Source: Micropterix aruncella (lineage: Eukaryota; Arthropoda; Insecta; Lepidoptera; Micropterigidae). Taken from it: DNA of 64,000 nucleotides. A program made the position numbers and the translations under genes. This document shows positions 12,546 through 22,788 of this stretch, one piece after another. The stretch lies in NCBI GenBank assembly GCA_944548615.1, contig OX155960.1:31143888-31207887 (forward strand), read 5' to 3'. Each line of letters opens with the position of its first letter. The stretch's first letter is position 1. A model generated the notes under the pieces. That model ran no database searches and was not told the DNA's origin. It was given only the letters and a program-made list of their open reading frames with translations.

Positions 12546-15025
12546 AATGACATCTCAACTATTATCATTTATCAAAGTGTATCTGTTATTTTTTCGTCAT
12601 TTTCCCCATGTTTAGCGTGGAATTAATATTTTTACACGTGCAGACTATTTATACATTGTTGTTTACTATTTTGACACTCTCCCTAATCCTGCAGCCCTGT
12701 CACGACCATTTTCGCGATCCGATCGCTCTCGTTATTGTTCAATTCGGTATTATGAATCTCGCATTTATTGTTGCCTATCGGAGAATAGAACATCTGACTT
12801 TCACAGAGAGTGGATGCGATTGTTTTTGAGGAAATGTCAGTGTTTTCATATAATTTCTAAGCGAAAATGGAAAATTGACATCGTTTAAAGGACGAAAACG
12901 ATATCAATTGCAATGCCGTTTTTGCCAGGAGGAAGGGAGAGAATTTGCATCGAGAAAGCATGGTAGTAATGCTGGGATTTGAATTTTATAAGTATAGAGA
13001 AAATGTCCTTTGCGAGATAATGTCGTATCTCTCATTTGAACATGAAAACAATTAAACGCTGCCGCGCTGCAGCGCCACTAACGCACGTACAATAAGCCGC
13101 CGAATCGTTGGTGGACAAATATGCAATAATATTAAAACTTAGGTGCTTGTGGAATGTTATTGCTTTCGGCTGCTTCTTACAATTATTCTTGCAATTTTTC
13201 GATACAAAAGAAAGCATTGGAATGGCGCCATGGGAATGGCGAGAGGAGAGAGAGAGTAGGTAGATATGTGACTGACTAGCGAGCTTTCACGAAAAAGCCA
13301 GCTGACTTCTTTTTCGCGGCATAGCTGTTGACGTCCGATGCCAGGTCTATGTTTACGTCACGGCTGCAAGTCACTTTTTTGCCTTTCATCTTAAGAGCGT
13401 GTTAGCATTTTTCATGCGTAAATCAAGAATTTAGTAGTTTTTGAAGTGATTTTGGTCACATAAATAATCGGTTTAGCTTCTTTTGGCTTCAGTCATCTTA
13501 ATCACCATATATATTTATTTTACCTCTATTGAATAATTAATATAAAATTAGATTATTGACTTAGTAAACAGCGGATTTCGAAAGCGCGATTTCTGGATGA
13601 CGCGCGAAGACTCAATTTTGAAGTAAAATTACACCAATTATTATTACTAGGTAAGAAGGGAAGAAATATTAATTTGAAGGAACATATCCTGAAATTTAAA
13701 ACGTATTAAGGAATGACGTAGGAAAAACGTAGAAAGGAATCTCACCAGTAATCATCGGGTGAGGTCGCACCTCAGCCCAGCTGAAATGAGAAGCCGTTAA
13801 ACGGTAATATTTAAATGTTTATTCCCGGTTCAGACACAGCAGTAAAAATACAACAGCGAAAATTATTCGGAGCTTTAAGCCGGCCACACGTTACTTTTAT
13901 TTATTATTTAATTGTATTCGAGTTTTGTGACTTACGTGTAAATTTAATTAAAAATGTAAATAATTTCAATATCTGGATGAGACTGGACTTGATTTTTAAT
14001 ATTATCTGCAGTATTCGATTGGATACAGGTATATTAGGTACTCGCATGCTTTATCATTGTAATTAATTACAATAGTATTTACCTAACCTCTTACTTACCT
14101 TACCTTACAACCTACCTTACAACTGTCTACCTAACAACCTATTTACTATCTACCTTACAATTTTATCTAAACCGACCACACTGCACTTATTTCTGTTGTA
14201 TTTAGTTATTATCTCATGTTTTCTTACCTCGCCAGCGCTGGCATCCCCACCAATGCAGCAATCCTCATCATATTTGCTACTCCTCAGGGCTTCCGTGATA
14301 GCCACTGCTCATTTTCTGCAATTCTGTTGGTCCTCGCTTTGGGTCACTCATTTTAGGGACTAAATTGAAACCAACATCGAATTTTATTTTTACATCTTTC
14401 AAAGATATCTTTTGTTTGAAGCCAGTCTTGTCCTGACGGCTGCTTTTTCCATGCTGACTAATGATTGCAATTCAATATCATTGCACACCCGTTGTGCTGT
14501 CGGTCTTTTTGGCTCGGAAATGCAGTGCACACACGGTGTGCAGTCGGTCTAGAATGGGTTAAGCACTTATGTATATGGAACATGTCCGTGCGCTGGCGTC
14601 GACTACGCGTGACTGGCGAACACTCAAAGATACTAACATTAGCTACTGAAGGACACAAGAGTCTAAGTGCATATTTTTGTGATGTATAAGCAATTAAGTA
14701 TAGCTGGGATACACCTGTGCCCGCGTGTGCGATGGAGTGTTAATCATGACCTGCGGTAGTAATAACTACCGTTCCGCAACTTGGTCGACTACAGTCGAAC
14801 AGCCCCGGATCTAGAGAAGGTTAGGGGGGCAAACCGGGGTACCTGCCCCGGACGGCAATTGAACAATCGATAGTACGGCGCGCCAGATTCATGTGTTTGA
14901 AAAAAAACTTGTTTCACTAAAGCACCCAGCATTCAGGGCGCGTCGTATAATTGATTGTTAATTTGATTTTGGAACGCATCCTAAAAGAATTTTTAAACGC
15001 GTGTGCAGTGTGTGTAATGCTTAGC
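12546..15025. other. Intergenic DNA with simple repeats and one orphan TTAA-type end
   Basis: No gene can be supported. The open frame at 12608-12829 is hydrophobic and could span a membrane but resembles nothing I recognise. A degenerate ACCTTACAACCT array lies at about 14067-14165. At about 14487-14562 the minus strand begins TTAACCCATTCTAGACCGAC and holds two copies of a GCACACCSKTGTGC-type palindrome, which may be the end of another TTAA-type element. Confidence 0.4.
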
Positions 15026-15596
15026 ATACTAGAATAGACCGCGGGAGTACGAAGGTGGACTGTGAGTGAATGTGATAGCGGAATTGTTTATTGGAACATT
15101 GTTTTTGTGCCTTAAGTTTATTGTTTATTGCCTAATAATATTAGGAATTACCTAATATTATTAGGTACTATTTTTTTTAACTTATGTAGTTTAAAGTATG
15201 CACAAGGCACTATTTTATTGGTACGCTTGCCTTAGTACGGTCCTAGGCCTAGTTAGGCGGCGTTGATCTAAAGAAGGACTGGGCTGCGGTACTCTCTTTT
15301 TTGTTACTATTTACAACGGAGCCTCCAACGACTGTAGTTTAAAAAATGCGGATTTCTTATGAATGAATAAATTAATTTAAATAAATATAAAGATATAGCT
15401 GCATATGGCCCTCCTCTATCCTTGTCTAGTCGCGCATGCGATTTTATCACTCTATAATTGATTCGGATCTCTTTAATTCCGAATCATGTCCCGCGCATAC
15501 GCGACTAAACAAGGATCGAGGGAGTTCATTTTCAGCTTTCTCTTTCTATTCGTCTATCGATTTCTCAGGCTGGTCGCGTGGTCTATTCTAGTATGT
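15026..15596. mobile_element. Candidate TIR element with internal foldback
   Basis: CATACTAGAATAGACCGCG (from 15027) and its near-complement ending about 15595 form ~19-bp inverted ends around 570 bp of non-coding DNA. The interior holds a small palindrome (CCTAATAATATTAGG, about 15131) and a longer inverted repeat (about 15408-15525; arms around CTTGTCTAGTCGCGCATGCG). No clear target duplication is seen, so the superfamily is unknown. Confidence 0.5.
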
Positions 15597-16825
15597 CTGA
15601 GGTGTGATGTATCTGCCAGGGAAATTCCCGTCGCGTATAGATGAAATCCTCCCCACAGACAAAAAGTACGGGGGCTTCACGAGCCGAGCCGAATAAACCC
15701 AAACGGCCGAACATCAAGCGACAGTCGGTATTCATGACGGGGCTATACAAGCGGAGCCGTGAGCCGAATAAACCAGAACGGCCGAACGTCAGGCTACTAT
15801 CGATATCTATGTGACTATTAGGTGAGCGAGTATTTCGCGTTGGTTTTCTTTGTTAATAACCACTCTTTATTAGTTGATGTGGTAATAGATCAACTAATAA
15901 AGAGTGCGTCGACGTCCAAGCTGTAGCAAGATTAGATAGTAAAATTTGATGGGACCTAAGAATTGAAAGTGTGAACAGTCTGGCTTATGGATTGTCTACG
16001 CTGGTTTTATGTATTCTATATTAATGTCCCACGTAAGGAAAAGTTATTAGCAAATATAATAAATAGTGCAAATTTATTTAAGGGTTATTATTTTTGTTTT
16101 GTGAGTTTTTAAAATCATAATCTCAAATTGTGGAAGGGAGGCGCGCCTATGTGAGTTTTTGCTCCGGTTCGTAAATCGAAACCTTCAGGAAGATCCGCGT
16201 GTGGTCAGCTTTACGTGTGCTGGCGGACGGGCGCGACGGTGCGCTATTTTTTTATAGTAAGCAAAGGCAGCGGTGGTACCGCGCGGTCTGGCCGCGCGGC
16301 CGGCAAGCGGGACAGAGCGAGCCGGCGCGAGTAGACGCGGTCGTGCGACCGCAACCGCGTCAATTTACGGCCGTCTTCCTAACCGAAATGCAGCCAGGGA
16401 TGAAATAAAAACGGACCGATCCTTTGGCCCTAAAATGAGCTGATGCGGGTCAACGACCGGGCACTTTATTGAGGAGATGAAATTAGATAAGGTACCTTTG
16501 TAAAGAGCCCAAAAAGAACACTGCAACCTATCGTACCCCCCCCCCCCCCCCCTTAAAAGCCCTGGCAATACGCGATACAATCCTGGGCTCGATAGGTCAA
16601 AATAAAGCTAATGTCTCCATAATCTAATAGTTATCTCCAACTACTCCTCTACTTTCATAATTTGTTCCTAAATCATATTATAGCAAAGACATTTAACATG
16701 AATATAAAAGTATTATTTTTTTAATTGGAGTCTGCTGGCCTGTAGCGGAACTATTTTGAAACACGAACTAGGTACATGAAAACAAATAATTCATGGAAAC
16801 GCTAAAATATTCAGTTATGTACCTA
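15597..16825. other. Intergenic DNA with tandem duplication, hairpin, CpG-rich patch and poly-C run
   Basis: A ~65-bp unit (GAGCCGAATAAACCCAAACG onward) is imperfectly duplicated at 15682-15790. A hairpin at about 15859-15904 pairs CACTCTTTATTAGTTGAT with its complement. A CpG-rich patch at 16140-16400 is the only such patch upstream of the METTL9 exons and might be a promoter or first-exon region. The frame in it (16199-16408) is not recognised. A long poly-C run is at about 16536-16552. Confidence 0.4.
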
Positions 16826-17269
16826 CACTGAGAAAAATATTGGATGTATTCTTACATTGCCATTTTGTTATTACGATTTTATACAGAATAACGATGTTTC
16901 AATCATAATTTTGTGGAATTACAAGAAATTTTGTTGAAACATTATTACTCGATTATATGTATCAACATTTTCCGTGCTGTTAATACGGAAATAACAGTAT
17001 ACTGTAGTTTCAACATGATTCATGTGTCCGACTATATCCATAGGTACGTGTTCTACTACATGCTGTCACGTTAGAAGCGCGATCCCAAGGTCGCGACGTA
17101 ATGAAACAACATTATGTTTTAACATTACGGCACGGTAACTACTGTCACGCCAACACCGTTACGCGTCATGCTAATTCATACGGACGGACCACAGTCCGAA
17201 TTATATACGCAATCCTTGTTGAAACATGCGTATTTCCGTGTATTATACATGGTTATATTTTTCTAAGTG
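16826..17269. mobile_element. Mariner-like MITE, copy 2
   Basis: This copy begins CACTGAGAAAAATATTGGAT, ends with the complement of CACTTAGAAAAATAT, and is flanked by TA on both sides. It aligns along its length with 9187-9618, with many substitutions, so the two copies are not very recent. It has no coding capacity. Confidence 0.7.
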
Positions 17270-17278
17270 TATACCTAC

Positions 17279-17684
17279 GGGGTGTTATTACTGCACGGGA
17301 ATTTTTTTTTAGGTGAATCGGTACAACGTGGTAAGAAACTTTTAATAAAGTATTTTGGAAAAAAACCAAAAAAAAATTGTTTTGGAAAAAAAATATTTTT
17401 GGATTTTTTTTAGTTTGAAAATTTGAAGAAGTTGACTGTTAAATAAAGGTTTGAGAAGCGTTTGAGCGCGCTGCGCCATCTAGCGGTAGGCTATAAGTCG
17501 TAAATAAACAATATCAGCGACATTTTACCAACCGCTTGGTAGCGCATCGTAATCATAGCTTTTCATACTATAACAAAAAAAGATATATATAATTTTCAGT
17601 TTTTTATTTTTTTTTATTAAAAGTTGCTTATTTTGTTGTACTGAGCCATCCACAAAAAAAATGCCCGTGCAGTAATAACACCCC
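17279..17684. mobile_element. MITE with GGGGTG inverted ends, copy 1
   Basis: The ends are a ~21-bp inverted repeat, GGGGTGTTATTACTGCACGG (17279-17298) and its complement (17665-17684). The interior shares a segment with the MITE at 31146-31437: a GTTGACTGTTAAATAAA stretch and a GCGCCATCTAGCGGTAG stretch. It lies only ~10 bp from the mariner-like MITE that ends at 17269. There is no transposase. Confidence 0.7.
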
Positions 17685-18069
17685 ATAAGTCATAGTATAA
17701 AATATGAAAAAAGACATAAAAATATGAATAAATTATAATCTACTCAACGGTGCGCATGAGAATGAACAAACAGGAACATATGTCTCATAGGATTCTTTTT
17801 AATGTTTTATGTTTTATTACGGTCGTAAGTACTCTGAATGGTTTAAAATTCATCAACACCACAAAGTATTGATATAGTTCACTGTAGATCAGGAGAATTT
17901 AGATTAACAAGTACCTATCTATTTGGAGATATTGTACATATAGAAACCTATAAGTTTCCATGACTTTCACCGCTATTTTTTAGAGTACTTTTTTGGGTAC
18001 ATACCATTATTTTTAGGATTATAATAATTTCAATTTGATATATTCAGACCGGCCAGGCCATTTGTAATA
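17685..18069. other. Intergenic DNA
   Basis: AT-rich sequence with no gene, tandem repeat or inverted repeat that I can support. Confidence 0.4.
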
Positions 18070-18362
18070 TTCAGACCGTCCGGGGTCGGGCCCATAATTG
18101 TTATATTATTATTACACTTCTGAGGGATGAATCTTAGATAAAAAATCGAATTTGATATGATATTATTCTCTATCACTTTTATTTGAAATTCGAATGTGAA
18201 CTGCGAAAGTGATAGAGATATGACGTCATCACGAATACGGCATTATCTTCCTATCCACTCAAAAATTAAGACCCTGGGGGGTAAGCGATGGACTCCGAAC
18301 TAATGACTGGCTGTGGTAGGTTCAAGACAGCTATCTTGCCGCATGAAAGCATACACAATATG
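18070..18362 (-). mobile_element. R2/NeSL-type LINE 3' end, copy 1 (interrupted)
   Basis: This matches the 3' UTR of the LINE at 39668-41540 in two blocks: GTCGGGCCCATAAT through CACTTCTGAGGG (about 18080-18133), and the GTGGTAGGTTCAAGACAGCT block (about 18280-18350). About 140 bp between them are foreign and contain a TCTCTATCACTTTT/complement inverted repeat, perhaps a small insertion. It has only the non-coding end. Confidence 0.6.
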
Positions 18363-18826
18363 AAATAAATGAGATACAAAAGTTGCAGTTTTTTTTTAAA
18401 TTAACGTAGAGGAGATAGGTGCTTCAATTCGGTTCTATTTTTTAAAGATTTTTTTATAGGTCTCCATACAAAAGTTCCAAGTTTCTATGCACATGATATG
18501 CAATCCCAGAGCATATGTATGGCTCGTATAACAAGCTTACATCCTCTCACTCAATTGCATATTCCTCGGGTCCGACCTCGGTCACTGAATTTCGTAGCAG
18601 CTCCGTTGTATTGTCATCCTTTTAGTTTTTGAAAGATTTCATAGATCAACGTTCTAGGACAAAAGTTTCTACATTCCACACATAGAACAAAGGACAAAAA
18701 AGGTGTTAAAATTGATACACATATTATATGTAAATCATTTCAACTGTCTGACATCATGTCCCATTAGAAGAGGCAACCCATCAGACCTCACTGAATATTT
18801 TATTTATTTATTATTTGTTTTTTCAG

Positions 18827-19042
18827 ATGGCTCGGCCGAGGCTCCATGTTCATCCTGTCGTTTGAACAGCTGAGGATGCTTCTGAACCTCAGCTCAAGCG
18901 ATGAACGATTTGGCGGTGACATGATCGACATTGGTGCCGGTGACGGTGAAGTCACTAAACCCTGGATTCCCATATTCGATAACGTCTTCGCTACGGAGAT
19001 CAGCGCTTCCATGAGGAGTTTATTGACCCAGAAGAGATACCA
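18827..19042 (+). CDS. METTL9: METTL9/DREV-like methyltransferase, SAM-binding exon
   Basis: Bounded by a good acceptor (TTTTTTCAG ending 18826) and donor (CA then GTAAGT at 19043), this 216-bp exon encodes LGRGSMFILSFEQLRMLL and the class I methyltransferase motif DIGAGDGEVT, which binds S-adenosylmethionine. The order LGRGSM - DIGAGDGEVT - FATEIS is diagnostic of METTL9 (DREV1), which in mammals methylates the N1 (pros) nitrogen of histidine in His-x-His motifs. Exons for the N-terminal ~100 residues must lie upstream and were not recognised in this window. The exon ends in phase 2 and joins 21737 in frame. Confidence 0.85.
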
Positions 19043-19245
19043 GTAAGTATTTCCGGCTAGTATACGAGTAAATAGGTAGTATACATAGTCATACAGTGAT
19101 GACAAAATCGGGGAAGAGCCGATCACCCATCTACCCGCACTTTAAGTCCTACTTCTAAGGGCCATTGTTGCTTACCCTATCTATATCTATTAGGCAAGCA
19201 ATTATCCTATAGATCCTGCAACCACCTGCTCACCTAAGATACCAG

Positions 19246-19536
19246 TTGCAGAATCCACAATGGACACAAGTCACACACCTCATATATGCCCATATTATTT
19301 TCTCTCTACAGCAAAATTACATGCTCATCTTTTGTCTGTCTGTCATCACACATCTGAGCTACGATATTCTTCTATGGGGTACTGCAGCGCACATCAAAGG
19401 TGTACTCATTCTGCAGAAGAGAGCCATATGTACGATTGTAGGGATTGGTCCAAGTAGGTATTTGCAATTCTTGCTCATGAAGCGCTTTGCGAATTGTATT
19501 GTAATAAGAGCTTGGCAATATCCCCGAGGATCATGA
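19246..19536 (+). pseudogene. LINE reverse-transcriptase fragment in METTL9 intron
   Basis: The reading frame contains LSYDILLWGTAAHIKGVLIL followed by a QKRAICTIVGIGP-type block, the conserved region after the RT core of CR1/Jockey-like LINEs. It is truncated at both sides. It is similar to the fragment at 10146-10322. Confidence 0.6.
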
Positions 19537-20177
19537 CACCAGGAATAAAACCCATTACCTCCAACCAATCATACCGCATCCAGCCAAGTTCCAGGCGACT
19601 AGTCTCTACATAGGACCATTGATTGGCATGTATTGGCTTATAATTTGTTTGTGATTTTCCCTTGAAAACAACGTTCTTATATACATGACAGACAATACTC
19701 AAACCAGTACGCATACATCTGCGGCATACGTCTAGGATCTCCAATATTGAAATACTACGCTTTCAGAACTCCACAGAACGCTTCTTAAGATCATCGTTAA
19801 CGCTCCATGGTTTACGACGAACTGTAATTTATGAGTATCTTGAAATACCACTCATAAAATAGAAAGTGCAAAGATTCAGCATTAAATGGAAAATTGGAAA
19901 GCAGCATTAAATATAAAAAAACTAAATTGGCATTAAATGGAAAACTCGAGAACCATGTCAGTGGGTTATCCTGCGATCTTGCTAATACTGATGACAAAAC
20001 TAGACTTTACAGGCGCCTCGACAGACCAAACCTGGGCAATAAATGCTGACATAGAAGACCTACACAACTCTTCAATGGACTTGACCGACAAGCAATCTAC
20101 TATCTAATTATGAATTCAACAGAAACCAAAAAAAAATGGATAACAATAATACATTTAATCACAGATTTTAATACAAA

Positions 20178-21320
20178 CTACGAATCTTTCTTAATGTCAA
20201 TAACTATTTTTCCCCTAGCATGTCCTTCCTCCATCGCTTTATAAGCGTCGGGAGTTTTATCAAATCCGATAACTTTGCTGATCACAGGCTTAAGTTGATT
20301 TTGCATCACCAACTTTTTTAAATGTGCAATACCATCCGCCGACGGGACTACAAAAGCCCACCGAGTCGATTTTCCATCGCGTATCGCCGAAACCGCCAAA
20401 CAAGCCAACGATTGCGCACTCTTCAAAGACCCGCCGATTACGCCGGATTCGTCAAAATTTCTCAATAGCGGAGTAGTGAATGTGACGTATTTTGAATATT
20501 TCCATTTATGTTTGGAGGCGTAATCCGGACCGAGACCTGCGCAGTCCAATATGGTATCGTAAGGCCCTGATTCGGTTAAATTCAATTCGTAATCGTTGGC
20601 GTTTCGATCTAAAGCGATATCGACGCCTAACGATTGAATCAACGGAAGCGCGTCGTTCGACGATGCAGTTATTACCGTTGCGCCACCTGCTTTTAAAATT
20701 TGAACGGCCATCGATCCGACTCCGCCGGCTGCGCCGAGGACCAAAACCCGCTTATCTTTCATACCGCATAGCATATTAGCGCTGTACATAATACCGGAAT
20801 ATGCGGTCAAACCGGCATAGAGCACAGCCGCAGCTTCGATGTAGCTCAAGCTTTTTGGTCGATGTGCAACTGCGCTTTTATCGACGAGAACATATTCAGC
20901 GTGCGACCCTTGCGACGCAGGTTCGACCACACCCCAAACAGAATCGCCAACCGCCAAATCGCTACCGACGCCCAATCCTTTATTTGATACCACTCCCGAA
21001 AAATCCCTCCCTAAAGTCAATGGGAATTCGATCTCCGTCGACCCTCCTCGCATCAAATTGAGAAACGTCTTTCCATAGCCTTTTATTATCGCCACGTCTA
21101 TTGGATTCACAGATGCTGCTTGCACTTTGACCAGAACTTCGTTTGGGCGCGTGATATGCGGCGTTCTAGCCTTTTGGGAAAACTGCAGTTCGTTTAAATC
21201 GCCGTACGAGTGAATCTGCCAAGCGGCCATTTTCGCGTCCAGATTTGCTTGAGCAAAACATCGCACATCATAAAACCGCGATTTGAACGCGTGAAATCGC
21301 GAAAAACAAACTCGCGACAT
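20178..21320 (-). CDS. RTN4IP1: RTN4IP1-like oxidoreductase, copy 1 (mitochondrial-type N-terminus)
   Basis: This intact single-exon gene of 380 aa is close to the usual ~396 aa of RTN4IP1, an NAD(P)H-dependent quinone oxidoreductase of the MDR superfamily linked to mitochondrial respiration and coenzyme Q metabolism. Residues 1-30 (MSRVCFSRFHAFKSRF...) are Arg/Lys-rich without acids for the first 17 residues, a likely mitochondrial presequence. The conserved core begins at Met31 (AAWQIHSYGDL), with PLTLGRDFSGVV near 100-112 and the nucleotide-binding GAAGGVGSMA at about 196-205, then LDCAGLG and a C-terminal HARGKIVIDI. Metal-binding residues of zinc alcohol dehydrogenases are absent, as expected. 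It sits antisense in the 2.7-kb METTL9 intron. It is probably the ancestral-type copy of the cluster. Confidence 0.93.
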   Translation of the reverse strand: MSRVCFSRFHAFKSRFYDVRCFAQANLDAKMAAWQIHSYGDLNELQFSQKARTPHITRPNEVLVKVQAASVNPIDVAIIKGYGKTFLNLMRGGSTEIEFPLTLGRDFSGVVSNKGLGVGSDLAVGDSVWGVVEPASQGSHAEYVLVDKSAVAHRPKSLSYIEAAAVLYAGLTAYSGIMYSANMLCGMKDKRVLVLGAAGGVGSMAVQILKAGGATVITASSNDALPLIQSLGVDIALDRNANDYELNLTESGPYDTILDCAGLGPDYASKHKWKYSKYVTFTTPLLRNFDESGVIGGSLKSAQSLACLAVSAIRDGKSTRWAFVVPSADGIAHLKKLVMQNQLKPVISKVIGFDKTPDAYKAMEEGHARGKIVIDIKKDS

Positions 21321-21615
21321 CTTTATTTAGATATAACACCCAGATATAACCTCACTTTTGCTTTGACATTTGACTGAAACAACTGACAGCAATGACAGTT
21401 CTTTTTTGTATCCTAAATAAGATCTCATCCATTTGGCCAAAACGGATCGTAGTTGCGGTACTTTAATTATGCTGACATTACCTAAATTTTAATTTTATTA
21501 TACCATGATCATTTTTATCTGTTTCTCAGTCGTAATAATGTTTCATACTTTTTTAGCCAAAATAACGTATCTACCTACAATAATACAAAATAGCAAACTA
21601 CCGTACAATCACCAA

Positions 21616-21658
21616 TCACTAGAGGAAATTGGTACTAATCACCAATTTCCTCTAGTGA
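21616..21658. repeat. Perfect 18-bp hairpin near METTL9 acceptor
   Basis: TCACTAGAGGAAATTGGT (21616-21633) and its exact complement (21641-21658) flank a 7-nt loop, about 80 bp before the next METTL9 exon. It could be a tiny foldback or an RNA hairpin in the pre-mRNA. Confidence 0.85.
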
Positions 21659-21736
21659 ACCATTCGGTTTTACGTTTTTTAATATCTTATTAAAAATAAA
21701 AAAAAACTTACAGGTATTGTTTTTTTCTGTTTTCAG

Positions 21737-21912
21737 AGTTTTGGATACGGATAAATGGTGGGAAGAAAAAAAATTCAAAGCGATATGCATGTTAAACTTA
21801 CTCGACAGATGCTCAAATCCGATTGACATGCTCAACAACGCTCAACATGCGATGACAGACGACGGAATCTTAATTGTGGCTCTTGTCCTACCATTTAAAC
21901 CTTACGTTGAAA
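21737..21912 (+). CDS. METTL9: METTL9/DREV-like methyltransferase, penultimate exon
   Basis: The exon follows a TTTTCTGTTTTCAG acceptor and restores the codon split at 19042. It encodes VLDTDKWWEE, the strongly conserved CMLNLLDRCSNP (family CLNLLDRCDQP) and ILIVALVLPFKPYVE (family VILALVLPFHPYVE), core strands of the methyltransferase fold. The donor is A then GTAAGA at 21913. Reading through it gives a few extra residues before the real next exon. Confidence 0.87.
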
Positions 21913-21981
21913 GTAAGATATATTTTCTTAAACATTTTCATCGTACTAGAAATTCACTGATTTTTGTAAATTCTCCCACAG

Positions 21982-22193
21982 GCACTGCAGATCACACTCC
22001 AGGAGAATACCTCCCACTATCCGGCAAGACTTTCGAAGAACAAGTGGAATCATTCGTCACATTTGCGGATCAAAAGTTGGAACTCGAGCTTTTCCGATGG
22101 TCTCGCGTTCCGTATTTATGCGAAGGAGACATCAGCCAATCGTACTACTGGCTCGATGATTTAATAATCGTCTTTAAAAGGAAACAACATTAA
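21982..22193 (+). CDS. METTL9: METTL9/DREV-like methyltransferase, last exon
   Basis: After a TTCTCCCACAG acceptor the exon encodes a segment with FEEQVESF (family WEEQV), VPYLCEGDISQSYYWLDD (family LPYLCEGD...YYVLDD) and a TAA stop at 22191-22193. The PYLCEGD block is a METTL9 signature close to the substrate-histidine site. The intron before it is only 69 bp, while the previous one is 2.7 kb and contains RTN4IP1 copy 1. The 3' UTR probably runs into the palindrome at 22321. Confidence 0.88.
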
Positions 22194-22320
22194 TTATGTA
22201 GATAAAAGTTTTTAGTTTCTGTTGTACTTTATATTTTGTTGGTACGAGTTTCAGTTTCAGTTTTGAGCGTTTTTAAATTTTCAGTGTCAGTATAAGTAGG
22301 AAGATACTTAATTTATATTA

Positions 22321-22497
22321 TAAATAGGATAGAAAACTAATTTACCGCGTGAAATTTGTAGCACCCGACGTTTCGGTGACGTTGCAGCCGCCGTTGTCTA
22401 GGGTAGATAGCCTACCCTAGACAACGGTGGCTGCATTGTCACCGAAACGTCGGGTGCTACAAATTTCACGCGGTAAATTCGTTTTCTATCCTATTTA
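22321..22497. mobile_element. Near-perfect palindromic MITE, 177 bp
   Basis: Two ~85-bp arms are almost exact complements. The left arm starts TAAATAGGATAGAAAACTAA, the right ends with its complement, and the centre is at about GATAGCCTACC. Inner motif ACCGAAACGTCGGGTGCTAC occurs in both arms. A half copy is at 54566-54651. It lies ~130 bp after the METTL9 stop, so it is likely in the METTL9 3' UTR. Confidence 0.85.
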
Positions 22498-22788
22498 TAA
22501 TGTCAAACAACCACGATAGTCTTCGATTTTGTACTTAATTTATATTTAATTAATCACCTCCATTTTTTTTCAAAACTGGATATGCACTGTGACCATTGTA
22601 GGTACTGGTAGATATTTAATACAAAAATAAATTAATGAGTGATAATACATAAAATCTCTCATATTATTTATATATTACCGTAGAACTCCAATTATCCAAA
22701 CTCCGACTATCCGAATCGCCGATTATCCGAAATTAAGACAGAAATGTACTGCGATTCGCGAAGATGATTCAAAATAATTTTCCTCCCT

